Origin: Nocardia cerradoensis NBRC 101014
GTDB lineage: Bacteria > Actinomycetota > Actinomycetes > Mycobacteriales > Mycobacteriaceae
Assembly (NCBI RefSeq): GCF_000308535.1
Contig: NZ_BAFW01000012.1
Location: 1 to 64,000, forward strand
Length of the DNA stretch: 64,000 bases
Direction: 5' to 3'
Under the pieces are notes generated by a model. It ran no database searches. It was not told the DNA's origin and saw nothing but the letters and a program-made list of their open reading frames with translations. Numbering within the stretch: position 1 is the first letter of the stretch; each line of letters opens with the position of its first letter. This document shows, piece by piece, positions 1 through 7,276 of this stretch. Both the position numbers and the translations under genes were made by a program.

Positions 1-351
1 CGGGGCGCGGTGAGCGAAGGCCACGAGAATGTTCTCCAGGCGGGTGCCGAGGCCGGTGCTGGTGCCCAGCCGGATGGTGCCGGTGCGTTCGACGCGCAGG
101 TCGTCGATGGCGGCACGGGCCTGTGTCACGGCGGCGAGTACCTGTTCGGCGTGCGGAAGCAGTCGCCGCCCGCCTTCGGTGAGGCGCACCGTGCGGGTGG
201 TCCGCTCGAACAGTGCGACGCCCAATTCCCGCTCCAGCCGGGTGATCTGCTGACTGACCGCCGACTGCACGATGTGCAGCCGCTCGGCCGCGCGTCCGAA
301 GTGCAGTTCCTCGGCCACGGTCAGGAAGTACTGCAATTGCCGGAGCTCCAC
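1..351 (-). CDS. LysR-family regulator, N-terminal part (runs off the left edge)
   Basis: Read on the minus strand, 117 codons from a GTG at 351 give a classic LysR winged helix-turn-helix: a MELRQLQYFLTVAEELHFGR-like start, then the recognition helix around QSAVSQQITRLERELGVALFER. The co-inducer domain begins near residue 90 and is cut by the window edge. An in-frame TAA lies 9 bases upstream of the GTG, so this start is nearly forced. The gene is divergent from the alpha/beta hydrolase at 470. The gap contains the 8-bp palindrome GATTAATC at 359-366, which could belong to a LysR operator (inference). By the usual LysR arrangement it may control the two hydrolases. The ligand cannot be predicted. 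Confidence 0.9.
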   Translation of the reverse strand, partial: MELRQLQYFLTVAEELHFGRAAERLHIVQSAVSQQITRLERELGVALFERTTRTVRLTEGGRRLLPHAEQVLAAVTQARAAIDDLRVERTGTIRLGTSTGLGTRLENILVAFAHRAP

Positions 352-469
352 GGCGCGAGATTAATCAGTTTCGGTGAACAGTGCCAGCGCGGATCGCTCA
401 TTTTTCGGCGCGGCCGAACGCGATTTCCTGGTCCCAGCACATCGGAAACCGCACCGGGAAGTGATGACC

Positions 470-1255
470 ATGCCGTATCTCACCGTCGACGACGTCCAGC
501 TGTACTACGAGGACCAGGGAACGGGGCAGCCGCTGCTGTTCCTGCACGGCTGGGGGACCAGCGGGCGGGTGTGGGGCGCTCAGCAGGCGGCGCTGGTCAC
601 CGACTTCCGGGTGGTCACCGTCGACTGGCGCGGCTGCGGGCGTTCGGATCGGCCGGTCGCCGGCAACAACCTCGCCGGTGTGCTCGCGGACCTGGTGGAG
701 CTGATCCGGCAGCTCGGGTTGCCTCGACCCATCGTGATCGGATCCTCGGTGGGCGCGACCTTCGCGACCGAATTGGCGCTGGCCCGTCCGGATCTGCTCG
801 GCGGCGTGGTCGCGGTCGACGGCCCGGCCTACTGGCCCGGACAGGGGATGCCGCTGGCCGAGATCATCGGCGAAATGCGGGATCACCGGGCCGAATTCGT
901 CGCGCGGTGGGTGCCCAACTGGTACGCCCCGGGGACCTCGCCGGTGCTGGTGGACTGGACCGTGCGGCAGATCCTCGATTCGGGTGTGTACATCGACGAA
1001 CTGTTCCACCTCTTCGCCACCTACGACCCCCGGCCGCGGCTGCCGCAGCTGCGCACGCCGATCCACTACCTGCACGGCGAGCTGGACGCCGAAATCCCGG
1101 TGGCGGTGGCGCGGGCCTGCGCGGCGCTCACACCGGGGGCGCGGGTCGGCGTGATCGCCGGCGCGGGCCATATGCCGCAACAGGAGCGCGCCGCCGGGTT
1201 CACGGCCGCACTGCGCGCGGCGATCGCGAACTTCACCCTGCAGGCCGCGGCCTGA
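470..1255 (+). CDS. alpha/beta-fold hydrolase
   Basis: Protein of 261 residues with the alpha/beta hydrolase core. The oxyanion-hole HGWG motif is near residue 26, the nucleophile elbow GSSVGA is at 91-96 (Ser93), the acid is in HGELDAEIP, and the catalytic His is in GAGHMPQQE. This matches the perhydrolase/lactonase/esterase superfamily; the substrate is unknown. ATG 470 is preferred over in-frame ATGs at 464 and 374 because GGAAG lies about 8 nt upstream of it. The gene is followed after 32 bp by a second hydrolase of the same fold, probably in the same transcript, and is divergent from a LysR gene. Confidence 0.85.
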   Translation: MPYLTVDDVQLYYEDQGTGQPLLFLHGWGTSGRVWGAQQAALVTDFRVVTVDWRGCGRSDRPVAGNNLAGVLADLVELIRQLGLPRPIVIGSSVGATFATELALARPDLLGGVVAVDGPAYWPGQGMPLAEIIGEMRDHRAEFVARWVPNWYAPGTSPVLVDWTVRQILDSGVYIDELFHLFATYDPRPRLPQLRTPIHYLHGELDAEIPVAVARACAALTPGARVGVIAGAGHMPQQERAAGFTAALRAAIANFTLQAAA

Positions 1256-1287
1256 CCACCGAACCGTTTGCGACACAAGGATATTCG

Positions 1288-2100
1288 ATGACATTCGCAA
1301 CAGCCCGAATCCAGGGGGGCACCGCCGAGGTCGCCTACGAGGCGACCGGAACGGGTCCGGCGGTCGTGCTGGTCCACGGCACGGCGGCCGCCCGCGACCA
1401 GTGGGCACCGCTGACCGCGGACATCGCCGACCGCTATACCGTTGTGGCACTGGACTGTTCCGGCTCCGGCGACACCGTCGACCACGGCGGCAGGCTCACC
1501 GTCGCCGATCTGGCCGCCGAGGTGCGCGCCGTCGCCGACCACGCCGGACTCGCCCGATTCCACCTGGTCGGGCATTCGCTGGGCGCGGTGGTGGCCGCGC
1601 ACGTCGCGGCGACCGTGCCCGACCGCGTGCGCTCCCTGCTGATGCACGCGGGCTGGGTCCGCACCGACGCGCGGATGGACGCCGAATTCCGCTACTGGAT
1701 CGAGGTGCTGCGCGCCGACGCCGCCTACGGCACCAGCCTGTTCGCGCACATGCTGCCGCTGATGGCCTTCGGTCCGCGCTACTGGGAGCGGACGAGCGCG
1801 GACGAGAACGCGGCCCTGATCGAACAGCTGGCGAAGGTGATCGCGCGCGGCGCCGCACGGCAGACCGAGGTGGATCGCACCGTGGATCTCACCGATCTGC
1901 TCGGCAGCATCGCCGCGCCGACGCTGATCCTCGCCAGCGCGCACGACCGGGTCGTTCCGGCGGCGCAGCAACAGCAGCTCCTCGCCGCGATACCCGACGC
2001 CCGCTATGCCGAGATCGACGCCGGCCACGGGGCTCCGGGTGAGGACCCGGCCGGTTTCCACGCCAAGATCATCAGCTTCCTGGACGCGCAGACGGCATGA
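1288..2100 (+). CDS. alpha/beta-fold hydrolase
   Basis: Protein of 270 residues with an alpha/beta hydrolase fold: HG oxyanion motif near 30, nucleophile elbow GHSLGA at 95-100 (Ser97), Asp in ASAHDRVVP, and His in IDAGHGAPGEDP. It is only distantly similar to the preceding hydrolase, so the two are probably not a recent duplication. The reading frame is open upstream to base 10, but that extension is the antisense shadow of the LysR gene and a shadow of the first hydrolase. ATG 1288 begins a normal family N-terminus. It is probably co-transcribed with the upstream hydrolase. Substrate unknown. Confidence 0.85.
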   Translation: MTFATARIQGGTAEVAYEATGTGPAVVLVHGTAAARDQWAPLTADIADRYTVVALDCSGSGDTVDHGGRLTVADLAAEVRAVADHAGLARFHLVGHSLGAVVAAHVAATVPDRVRSLLMHAGWVRTDARMDAEFRYWIEVLRADAAYGTSLFAHMLPLMAFGPRYWERTSADENAALIEQLAKVIARGAARQTEVDRTVDLTDLLGSIAAPTLILASAHDRVVPAAQQQQLLAAIPDARYAEIDAGHGAPGEDPAGFHAKIISFLDAQTA

Positions 2101-2142
2101 ATGCCCGGGTGAGCGGCCGCCCGGTCGCTCACCCGGCGCGGG

Positions 2143-2562
2143 TCAGTTGCCGCCGGGATAATCCATCCAGAAGCCCTCCCAGTGGTGACCGTCGGGATCG
2201 ACGAAGGCGCGGCTGAACATGCCCACCGCTTCCTCCTGGGCGCGTTTGTCCTCGCTGACCTCCTCGGTGGCCCCGGCGCCCACGGCGGCCGCGATCAGCG
2301 ACTCGACCTCCGCTCGACTGCCCAGCGACAGCGCGTAGATCGAACCGGTGGCCGCCCGGGTGTCGGCGATCGGGCGGTTGGTGAAGGTGTCGAAGTACTG
2401 CCGGACCAGCAGCATCAGGCAGATGTTGTCGTCGACCACCACGCAGGCGGCGTTCTCGTCGGTGAAGTCCGGATTCACCTTCCAGCCCAGTGCCTCGTAG
2501 AACGATGTGGACCGCTCCAGATTCTCGACGGGGAGATTGATGAAGATCATCTTGCTGGGCAT
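2143..2562 (-). CDS. VOC (glyoxalase/bleomycin-resistance) superfamily protein
   Basis: Protein of 139 residues that opens with MPSKMIFINLPVENLERS, the first beta-alpha unit of a vicinal-oxygen-chelate fold, and closes with FVDPDGHHWEGFWMDYPGG, the typical C-terminal VOC strand. It resembles the YaeR/PhnB-like lactoylglutathione-lyase-related proteins of actinomycetes. Such proteins bind a metal or small molecule; the actual reaction cannot be assigned. A GAGAGGACC stretch just before ATG 2562 acts as the ribosome binding site. It is divergent from the kinase-like gene at 2723 with about 160 bp between them. Confidence 0.85.
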   Translation of the reverse strand: MPSKMIFINLPVENLERSTSFYEALGWKVNPDFTDENAACVVVDDNICLMLLVRQYFDTFTNRPIADTRAATGSIYALSLGSRAEVESLIAAAVGAGATEEVSEDKRAQEEAVGMFSRAFVDPDGHHWEGFWMDYPGGN

Positions 2563-2722
2563 GCTCGGTCCTCTCGCGGCATCAATACGTGTCGTCAGTA
2601 GAGACGCCGTGGGCGCGCCGAACTCATCGGGCGAATCCCCGGACCGGTCCTGACCTGCTCCGATGGCGCACCGAGGGCGAAAATCCCTCGCGGTCGACGG
2701 CCCTGCGCGATACCGTCCGGCC

Positions 2723-3316
2723 ATGTCGAGTGCCGTCTATCTGATCACCGGTATCCAAGCGGCCGGAAAGTCGACGGTCGCGCAGGCTCTCGCCGAACGA
2801 CTGCCCCGTTCCGCTCATATCCGGGGTGACGTGTTCCGTCGCTTCGTGGTCGGTGGCCGTGCCGAGATGTCCGGCGAACCGAGCGAAGAAGCCCTGCGGC
2901 AGTTGCGGTTACGGCACCGTCTGGCGGCCGCGACGGCCGACGACTACGCCGCCGCGGGATTCACGGCGGTGGTCCAGGACGTCGTCCTGGGCGAATCGCT
3001 GCCGTGGATGGTCGAGCAGATCCGCACCGACCCGGTGTACGTGGTCGTGCTGGCCCCGCGTCCGGACGCGGTGGTTCGGCGCGAGGCCGGTCGAGACAAG
3101 AAGGCCTACGGGGTCTTCACCGTCGAGCAGCTCGACACCGTTCTGCACGCGGAGACGCCCCGCATCGGATTATGGCTCGACACAACGGATCTCACGGTCG
3201 AGGAGACCGTCGGAGAAATACTCGCCCGGGCCGAACCGGTGGAGCGGCGGTCCGGCCCGGGCGAGCGCCTGCGTCAGTGGGCCTCGGCCAGGAGGGTGCC
3301 CAGAGCGCGCAGGTGA
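2723..3316 (+). CDS. P-loop kinase-like NTPase (AAA_33 / zeta-toxin-like fold)
   Basis: Protein of 197 residues with a Walker A motif GIQAAGKST at residues 10-18 right after the first strand, and the general layout of small phosphotransferases that act on small molecules or antibiotics (chloramphenicol phosphotransferase-like, gluconate kinase-like). A late acidic/aliphatic strand (GLWLDTTDLTVEETV) resembles the nucleotide-sensing end of these kinases. The start is supported by a leaderless pattern: TACCGT at 2711-2716, then 6 nt, then ATG. The last 43 bp overlap the convergent fadE27 coding sequence. Substrate unknown. Confidence 0.8.
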   Translation: MSSAVYLITGIQAAGKSTVAQALAERLPRSAHIRGDVFRRFVVGGRAEMSGEPSEEALRQLRLRHRLAAATADDYAAAGFTAVVQDVVLGESLPWMVEQIRTDPVYVVVLAPRPDAVVRREAGRDKKAYGVFTVEQLDTVLHAETPRIGLWLDTTDLTVEETVGEILARAEPVERRSGPGERLRQWASARRVPRARR

Positions 3317-4371
3317 TCGGTGGCGCCGCCGAGCGCGAATTCGTTGTGTTTGGCGGCGGTGAAGTAGCACTGCACGATGTGGTCGCGGTCGATGCCGACG
3401 CCACCGTGCACGTGCACGGCGGTGTGGGCGATGCGGTGACCGGCCTCGGCGGCCCAGAATTTGGCGGTGTGGATCTCCGCCTCGGCCGGCAGTCCCTCGT
3501 CGACCCGCCAGGCGGCCTGGGTGACCGCCAGCCGCAGGCCCTGCAGGTCGATGTAGCCGTCGGCCAGCCGCTGCGCGACCGCTTGGAAGCTGCCGATCTT
3601 GCGATTGAACTGCTCACGCTCGCGGCCGTATTCGGCGACGAGGTCGACCGCGCGCTCCAGGGTCCCGAGTTGCTGCGCGGCCAGGCCGAGCCAGCCGTGG
3701 TTCAGCAGCCACCCGAGGATTTCGGCGCCGTCGTCCACGGTGCCGACCAATTCGGCCGGGGTGGAGTCGAATTCGACCTCGGCCTGCGGACTGCGGTCGA
3801 CCACCTGCTGCGGTGTGACGCGCGCGTCCGACGGGTCGACCAGGAATACCGCGGCCTTGCCGGACACCGTGGCGGGCACCAGGATTCGCGCGGCCTGCGC
3901 CGCGAAGGGCACGACCGTCTTCGCGCCGGCCAGCTTCCAGCCGCCGTCCTCGGTCGCGGTCGTGGTCGGCTTCGCCGGCTCCCAGTTGCGTTCCTCCGAC
4001 AGCGCCACGGTCAGAATCGTCTCGCCCGCACCGGCTTTCGCCGCCAGCTCGCGCTGCGCCTGGTCACCCCAGCGGGCCAGCGCGCCGGCGCCGAGGACGA
4101 CCGACCACAGATAGGGCACGGGGGCAGCGGATTTGCCGATCTCCCGCAGAACCGCCGTCTGCTCCAGCGCGCCGAGTCCGCTGCCGCCCACCGATTCCGG
4201 CAGCGCGGCCGCGAGCACGCCGGTCTCGGCCAGCGATCGCCAGAGTTGGTCGTCGAAGCGGACCTCGGCCTTGTCCAGTTCCCGCAGCCGGTCGGCGGTG
4301 ACCAGTTTGGCGCAGACCTCGCCGGTCAGCCGCGCGAGATCCTGCTGCCCCTCGGTAAGTGTGAAATCCAT
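3274..4371 (-). CDS. fadE27: acyl-CoA dehydrogenase FadE27 (ChsE5-like, non-catalytic partner subunit)
   Basis: Protein of 365 residues with the acyl-CoA dehydrogenase fold. Its position, directly after fadE26 and divergent from fdxD, matches Rv3505 of M. tuberculosis. In the family, FadE26-FadE27 (ChsE4-ChsE5) form an alpha2beta2 FAD enzyme that oxidises the C26-oyl-CoA cholesterol side chain. Where FadE26 has LNHERV, this protein has LNHGWLGL, so the catalytic Glu is replaced by Gly, as expected for the beta-type subunit. A late VHVHGGVGI motif supports FAD/ADP binding. It starts 59 bp after fadE26, with AGGGA upstream of ATG 4371, and a triple 9-bp repeat lies in that gap. Confidence 0.88.
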   Translation of the reverse strand: MDFTLTEGQQDLARLTGEVCAKLVTADRLRELDKAEVRFDDQLWRSLAETGVLAAALPESVGGSGLGALEQTAVLREIGKSAAPVPYLWSVVLGAGALARWGDQAQRELAAKAGAGETILTVALSEERNWEPAKPTTTATEDGGWKLAGAKTVVPFAAQAARILVPATVSGKAAVFLVDPSDARVTPQQVVDRSPQAEVEFDSTPAELVGTVDDGAEILGWLLNHGWLGLAAQQLGTLERAVDLVAEYGREREQFNRKIGSFQAVAQRLADGYIDLQGLRLAVTQAAWRVDEGLPAEAEIHTAKFWAAEAGHRIAHTAVHVHGGVGIDRDHIVQCYFTAAKHNEFALGGATDHLRALGTLLAEAH

Positions 4372-4388
4372 CGTTGTCCCTAGTTTTT

Positions 4389-4415
4389 CGACGTTTCCGA
4401 CGTTTCCGACGTTTC
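4389..4415. repeat. 9-bp tandem repeat, three perfect copies
   Basis: The unit CGACGTTTC occurs at 4389-4397, 4398-4406 and 4407-4415 in the 59-bp gap between fadE26 and fadE27. On the transcribed (minus) strand it reads GAAACGTCG three times, just upstream of the fadE27 ribosome binding site. Function is unknown. It could be a replication-slippage repeat or affect translation of the second subunit. Confidence 0.95.
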
Positions 4416-4430
4416 CGGCCGGTCCCCGGC

Positions 4431-5624
4431 TCAGCGGGCGGCAGCGGGCTGTTTGAGGGCGGTCATCGCGATGATGTCGCGCTGCACCTCGTTGGTGCCG
4501 CCGCCGAAGGTCAGGATCAGGCAGGCGCGATGCATCCGCTCGAGCCGTCCGCGCAGCTGCGCGCCGGGGGAGTCCTGCCGCAGATATGCCTGCGGTCCGA
4601 GAATCTCCATCAGCAGCCGGTAGGCCTCGGTGGCCAATTCGGTGCCGAGCACCTTGCAGGTGGAGGCATCCCACGGCCGGGGCGCGGCGTCGCCGCCCGC
4701 GTCGGCGCCGGAGGCGATCTCCCAGTTCAGCAGTTTGAGGAATTCCACCTGGGCGTGGACCCGCGCCAGATTCAGCCGCACCCACTCGCTGTCGATCACC
4801 CGCGCGCCGGTGGAATCCTTGGTGTCGCGCGCCCAGTCGGTGGTCTGCGCGACCGCCAGTGCCAGCGGCGCCGCCGAGGTCAGCGCCACCCGCTCGTGGT
4901 TGAGCTGATTGGTGACCAGCGCCCAGCCGCCGTTCTCGGGGCCGACCATCGCCGAATGCGGCACCCGCACGTCCTGGTAGTAGGTGGCGCTGGTGTCGGG
5001 CCCGGCCATCGTGTGCACGGGTGTCCAGGAGAAGCCCTCGGCCGAGGTCGGCACGATGAACATGCTGATGCCCTTGTGCTTCTTGGCGGTCGGGTCGGTG
5101 CGGGCGGCCAGCCAGATGTAGTCGGCGTACTGGATGAGGCTGGTCCACATCTTCTGACCGTTGATCACCCAGTCGTCACCGTCGCGGACCGCGGTGGTGC
5201 GCAGCGACGCCAGGTCGGTCCCCGCGCCGGGCTCGGAATAACCGATGGAGAAGTGCAATTCGCCCGCCGAGATCTTGGGCAGGAAGAACTTCTTCTGCTC
5301 CTCGGTGCCGTAGTGCATGATCGTCGGCGCCACCGAGTTGATGGTCAGAAACGGCACCGGCGCACCCGCGACGGCCGCCTCGTCGGTGAAGATCAGCTGA
5401 TCCATCGTCGAGCGATCCTGGCCGCCGTACTCCTTGGGCCAGCCGAGAGTGAGCCAGCCGTCGTGGCCCATCTGCTGCACGACCTCGCGGTAGACGTTGC
5501 CGTGCCCGTACTCACCGGTCTGCGACGACAAGGCCTCGCGGCGCTCCGGCGTGATCAGCTTGGCGAAATATTCGCGGAGCTCGGCGCGCAGCTGCTCCTG
5601 TTGCTCGGTATAAGCAATCCGCAT
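4431..5624 (-). CDS. fadE26: acyl-CoA dehydrogenase FadE26 (ChsE4-like, catalytic subunit)
   Basis: Protein of 397 residues with full acyl-CoA dehydrogenase motifs: YSEPGAGTDLASL at 129-141 (FAD/substrate), and LNHERV with Glu244 at the position expected for the catalytic base of ChsE4-type enzymes. The C-terminal FGGGTNEVQRDIIA is the usual dimer/FAD-contacting end. It is the first gene of the fadE26-fadE27 unit and is read away from a shared gap with fdxD that carries a KstR-type box at 5746-5759. Predicted role: alpha-beta dehydrogenation of the cholesterol side-chain CoA ester in the cytoplasm, with FadE27 as partner. Assignment rests on the motif plus the gene order shared with Rv3504. 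Confidence 0.9.
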   Translation of the reverse strand: MRIAYTEQQEQLRAELREYFAKLITPERREALSSQTGEYGHGNVYREVVQQMGHDGWLTLGWPKEYGGQDRSTMDQLIFTDEAAVAGAPVPFLTINSVAPTIMHYGTEEQKKFFLPKISAGELHFSIGYSEPGAGTDLASLRTTAVRDGDDWVINGQKMWTSLIQYADYIWLAARTDPTAKKHKGISMFIVPTSAEGFSWTPVHTMAGPDTSATYYQDVRVPHSAMVGPENGGWALVTNQLNHERVALTSAAPLALAVAQTTDWARDTKDSTGARVIDSEWVRLNLARVHAQVEFLKLLNWEIASGADAGGDAAPRPWDASTCKVLGTELATEAYRLLMEILGPQAYLRQDSPGAQLRGRLERMHRACLILTFGGGTNEVQRDIIAMTALKQPAAAR

Positions 5625-5745
5625 GGCGGTTACCTCGTACTCGGTGATGTGATGGCGGATGTGACGACATCGCCCCTGTGACGATCGACCCGGCGGCGGT
5701 CTGCGCTGGGCCGATCTGCCCTGACGTCGATCATTGCATATCTAC

Positions 5746-5759
5746 TGAAACATGTTCCA
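5746..5759. promoter_or_regulatory. KstR-type operator between fadE26 and fdxD
   Basis: The 14-mer TGAAACATGTTCCA fits the published KstR consensus TNNAACNNGTTNNA at every fixed position. It lies 122 bp from the fadE26 start and 88 bp from fdxD, so one site could serve both. KstR is a TetR-type repressor released by a cholesterol-derived CoA thioester; no kstR gene is in this window. Confidence 0.85.
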
Positions 5760-5810
5760 GTATGGAAACCGAATCCGGCCGCTTCGGCCGCAGCGGCACG
5801 GCCGGGCTTG

Positions 5811-5816
5811 TAGGCT
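5811..5816 (+). promoter_or_regulatory. candidate -10 box for fdxD
   Basis: TAGGCT fits the TANNNT pattern seen before many genes of this window and would give a short leader of roughly 24 nt with the GAAGGAG site. No convincing -35 is visible. Confidence 0.45.
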
Positions 5817-5846
5817 CGGCACTACCTGGTGGTGAAGGAGTTATCA

Positions 5847-6035
5847 ATGAAGGTCAGCGTGGATTTCGACCAGTGCGAGGCCAACGGAATCTGTGTCGGA
5901 ATCGCCCCCGACGTCTTCGAACTCGACGATGAGGACCAGTTGCACATCCTCACCGCCGACGTGCCCGAGGACCGGCTCTCCGACGTCGAGACCGCCGTCG
6001 CGCAATGCCCGAAGGCCGCCCTGCGGTTGCAGTGA
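5847..6035 (+). CDS. fdxD: small ferredoxin FdxD (3Fe-4S type)
   Basis: Protein of 62 residues with three cluster cysteines: C10 and C16 in C-x-x-N-x-x-C, and C54 in a C-terminal CP motif. This is the single [3Fe-4S] actinobacterial ferredoxin pattern, here with Asn13 where many ferredoxins have Cys or His. Related ferredoxins serve P450s or other redox enzymes; placement with steroid genes matches Rv3503c. A strong GAAGGAG site at 5834-5840 is 6 nt before ATG 5847. Likely an electron carrier for steroid side-chain oxidation, with the partner not in this window (inference). Confidence 0.92.
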   Translation: MKVSVDFDQCEANGICVGIAPDVFELDDEDQLHILTADVPEDRLSDVETAVAQCPKAALRLQ

Positions 6036-6055
6036 AATGGATGCTTGCCGATAAC

Positions 6056-6069
6056 TGGAACACGTTCTA
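6056..6069. promoter_or_regulatory. KstR-type operator overlapping the SDR -10 box
   Basis: TGGAACACGTTCTA fits the KstR consensus at all fixed positions. Its last two bases are the first two of TAGAGT (6068-6073), which stands 6 nt before the GTG at 6080 and so looks like the -10 of a leaderless promoter. Binding here would physically block RNA polymerase. Confidence 0.85.
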
Positions 6070-6079
6070 GAGTCACGGC

Positions 6080-6997
6080 GTGAGTGAATCGTCGAATCAG
6101 CCGGGGACGGATCTGTCCGGCAAGGTAGCGATCGTGACCGGAGCCGGCGCGGGCCTCGGACGGGCCGAAGCGCTGGCGCTGGCCGGGGCCGGCGCCTCGG
6201 TGGTGGTCAACGATCTGGCCGAAAGCGATGCGGTGGCCGCCACCCTCGCCGATATTCGCGCGCTCGGCGCGAAAGCGGAATTCGTGGGTGGCAGTGTGGC
6301 CGAGCGCGCCACGGCCGACGCCCTGATTCGTACCGCGGACGAGACCTTCGGCGGTGTGGACATCGTCGTCAACAATGCGGGAATCGTCCGCGACCGCATG
6401 CTTTTCAATCTCTCCGACGAGGACTGGGACGCGGTCCTCGCGGTCCATCTGCGCGGCCATTTCCTGTTGTCGCGCAATGCCGCGGCGTACTGGCGCGGTA
6501 AATCGAAGGAATCCGGTGCTCCAATTTACGGGCGCCTCATCAACACATCATCGGAAGCCGGTTTGCTGGGTCCGGAAGGGCAGCCGAATTACGCGGCCGC
6601 GAAAGCCGGAATCACCGCGCTGACGCTGTCCGCCTCGCGCGGTTTGTCGCGATACGGCGTGCGGGCCAACGCCATCTGCCCGCGGGCCCGGACCGCCATG
6701 ACGGAATCGGTCTTCTCCGCCGCCCCCGAAGGGGATGTGGACCCGCTGGCGCCGGAACATGTCGCCCGGCTGGTCGCCTACCTGGCCTCTCCGGGCGCCG
6801 ACGCGATCAACGGTCAGGTGTTCGTCGTGTACGGCCCGATGGTCGCGCTGATGGCCGCTCCCGAAGTCGAGGCGCGCTTCGACGCCGCCGGCGCGGAATG
6901 GAGTGCGGACGCGCTGGCCGACACACTCGGCACCTACTTCGCCGAGCGCCCCGCCGGGCGTACGTTTTCTGCGAGTTCGCTGCACGATCTCGGCTGA
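6080..6997 (+). CDS. short-chain dehydrogenase/reductase, Hsd4A-like steroid enzyme
   Basis: Protein of 305 residues, classical SDR: nucleotide-binding TGAGAGLG at 20-27, NNAG at 98-101, catalytic Ser near 158 and YAAAK (Tyr171, Lys175). It corresponds in order and family to Rv3502c, annotated as a 17-beta-hydroxysteroid-type dehydrogenase linked to cholesterol side-chain beta-oxidation in mycobacteria and rhodococci. The roughly 50-residue tail after the Rossmann core is typical of this subgroup. GTG 6080 follows a leaderless TAGAG T box inside a KstR operator. It is read towards yrbE4A but separated by 279 bp with its own promoters, so it is probably a separate transcript. Confidence 0.87.
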   Translation: MSESSNQPGTDLSGKVAIVTGAGAGLGRAEALALAGAGASVVVNDLAESDAVAATLADIRALGAKAEFVGGSVAERATADALIRTADETFGGVDIVVNNAGIVRDRMLFNLSDEDWDAVLAVHLRGHFLLSRNAAAYWRGKSKESGAPIYGRLINTSSEAGLLGPEGQPNYAAAKAGITALTLSASRGLSRYGVRANAICPRARTAMTESVFSAAPEGDVDPLAPEHVARLVAYLASPGADAINGQVFVVYGPMVALMAAPEVEARFDAAGAEWSADALADTLGTYFAERPAGRTFSASSLHDLG

Positions 6998-7107
6998 TTA
7001 TCAGGTGCAGGTCGTCCGACCAACTCCGGTTGATCGGCGGTCTCGCACTTGGTAGACATGGGGGTCGATGGTTGTGGGGTGCCTCACAAAGGCGTTCTGT
7101 ACACCGT

Positions 7108-7121
7108 ATGAACCTGTTCTA
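7108..7121. promoter_or_regulatory. KstR-like operator, upstream copy, mce4 promoter
   Basis: ATGAACCTGTTCTA matches the KstR consensus except for the first base (A for T). It is immediately overlapped by a TAGCTT -10-like box (7120-7125). The surrounding stretch 7109-7136 is repeated with few changes at 7188-7216. Confidence 0.7.
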
Positions 7122-7216
7122 GCTTCAGAGCTGAAGCTCGGATGAAAAGAGCAGGTCAAAATTGTCAAATTCTCTTCCGATTCGATGTGAACGTGTTCTA
7201 ATCTTCGGAGCGGAAG
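7109..7216. repeat. duplicated promoter/operator unit in front of mce4
   Basis: Segments 7109-7136 (28 nt) and 7188-7216 (29 nt) align with one single-base gap and about four substitutions. Both run from TGAAC through GTTCTA to a terminal GAAG. Each contains a KstR-like box fused to a -10-like hexamer, with starts 79 bp apart. Confidence 0.8.
7187..7200. promoter_or_regulatory. KstR-like operator, downstream copy, mce4 promoter
   Basis: GTGAACGTGTTCTA differs from the KstR consensus only at the first base. It overlaps TAATCT (7199-7204), a good -10 box about 75 bp before yrbE4A. It is the second copy of a duplicated operator-promoter unit. Confidence 0.72.
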
Positions 7217-7276
7217 AGGTGTGGAGGCTCGCTGGCGCAGCGTTGCGCGCACGGGTCGGCAAGGAGGAATCGCGGA

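Noticed and set aside
10..1287. Long open frame upstream of the second hydrolase, giving a 696-residue protein
   Set aside because: The part before 1288 lies over the LysR gene and the first hydrolase in another frame, and has no hydrolase or other family pattern. The hydrolase starts at 1288.
398..1450. Minus-strand 350-residue open frame opposite the first hydrolases
   Set aside because: Antisense shadow of the GC-rich hydrolase genes; no domain and the protein is arginine-rich.
3274..5148. Extended acyl-CoA dehydrogenase frame of 624 residues on the minus strand
   Set aside because: The extra 5' part is an out-of-frame shadow of fadE26; the real FadE27 begins at 4371.
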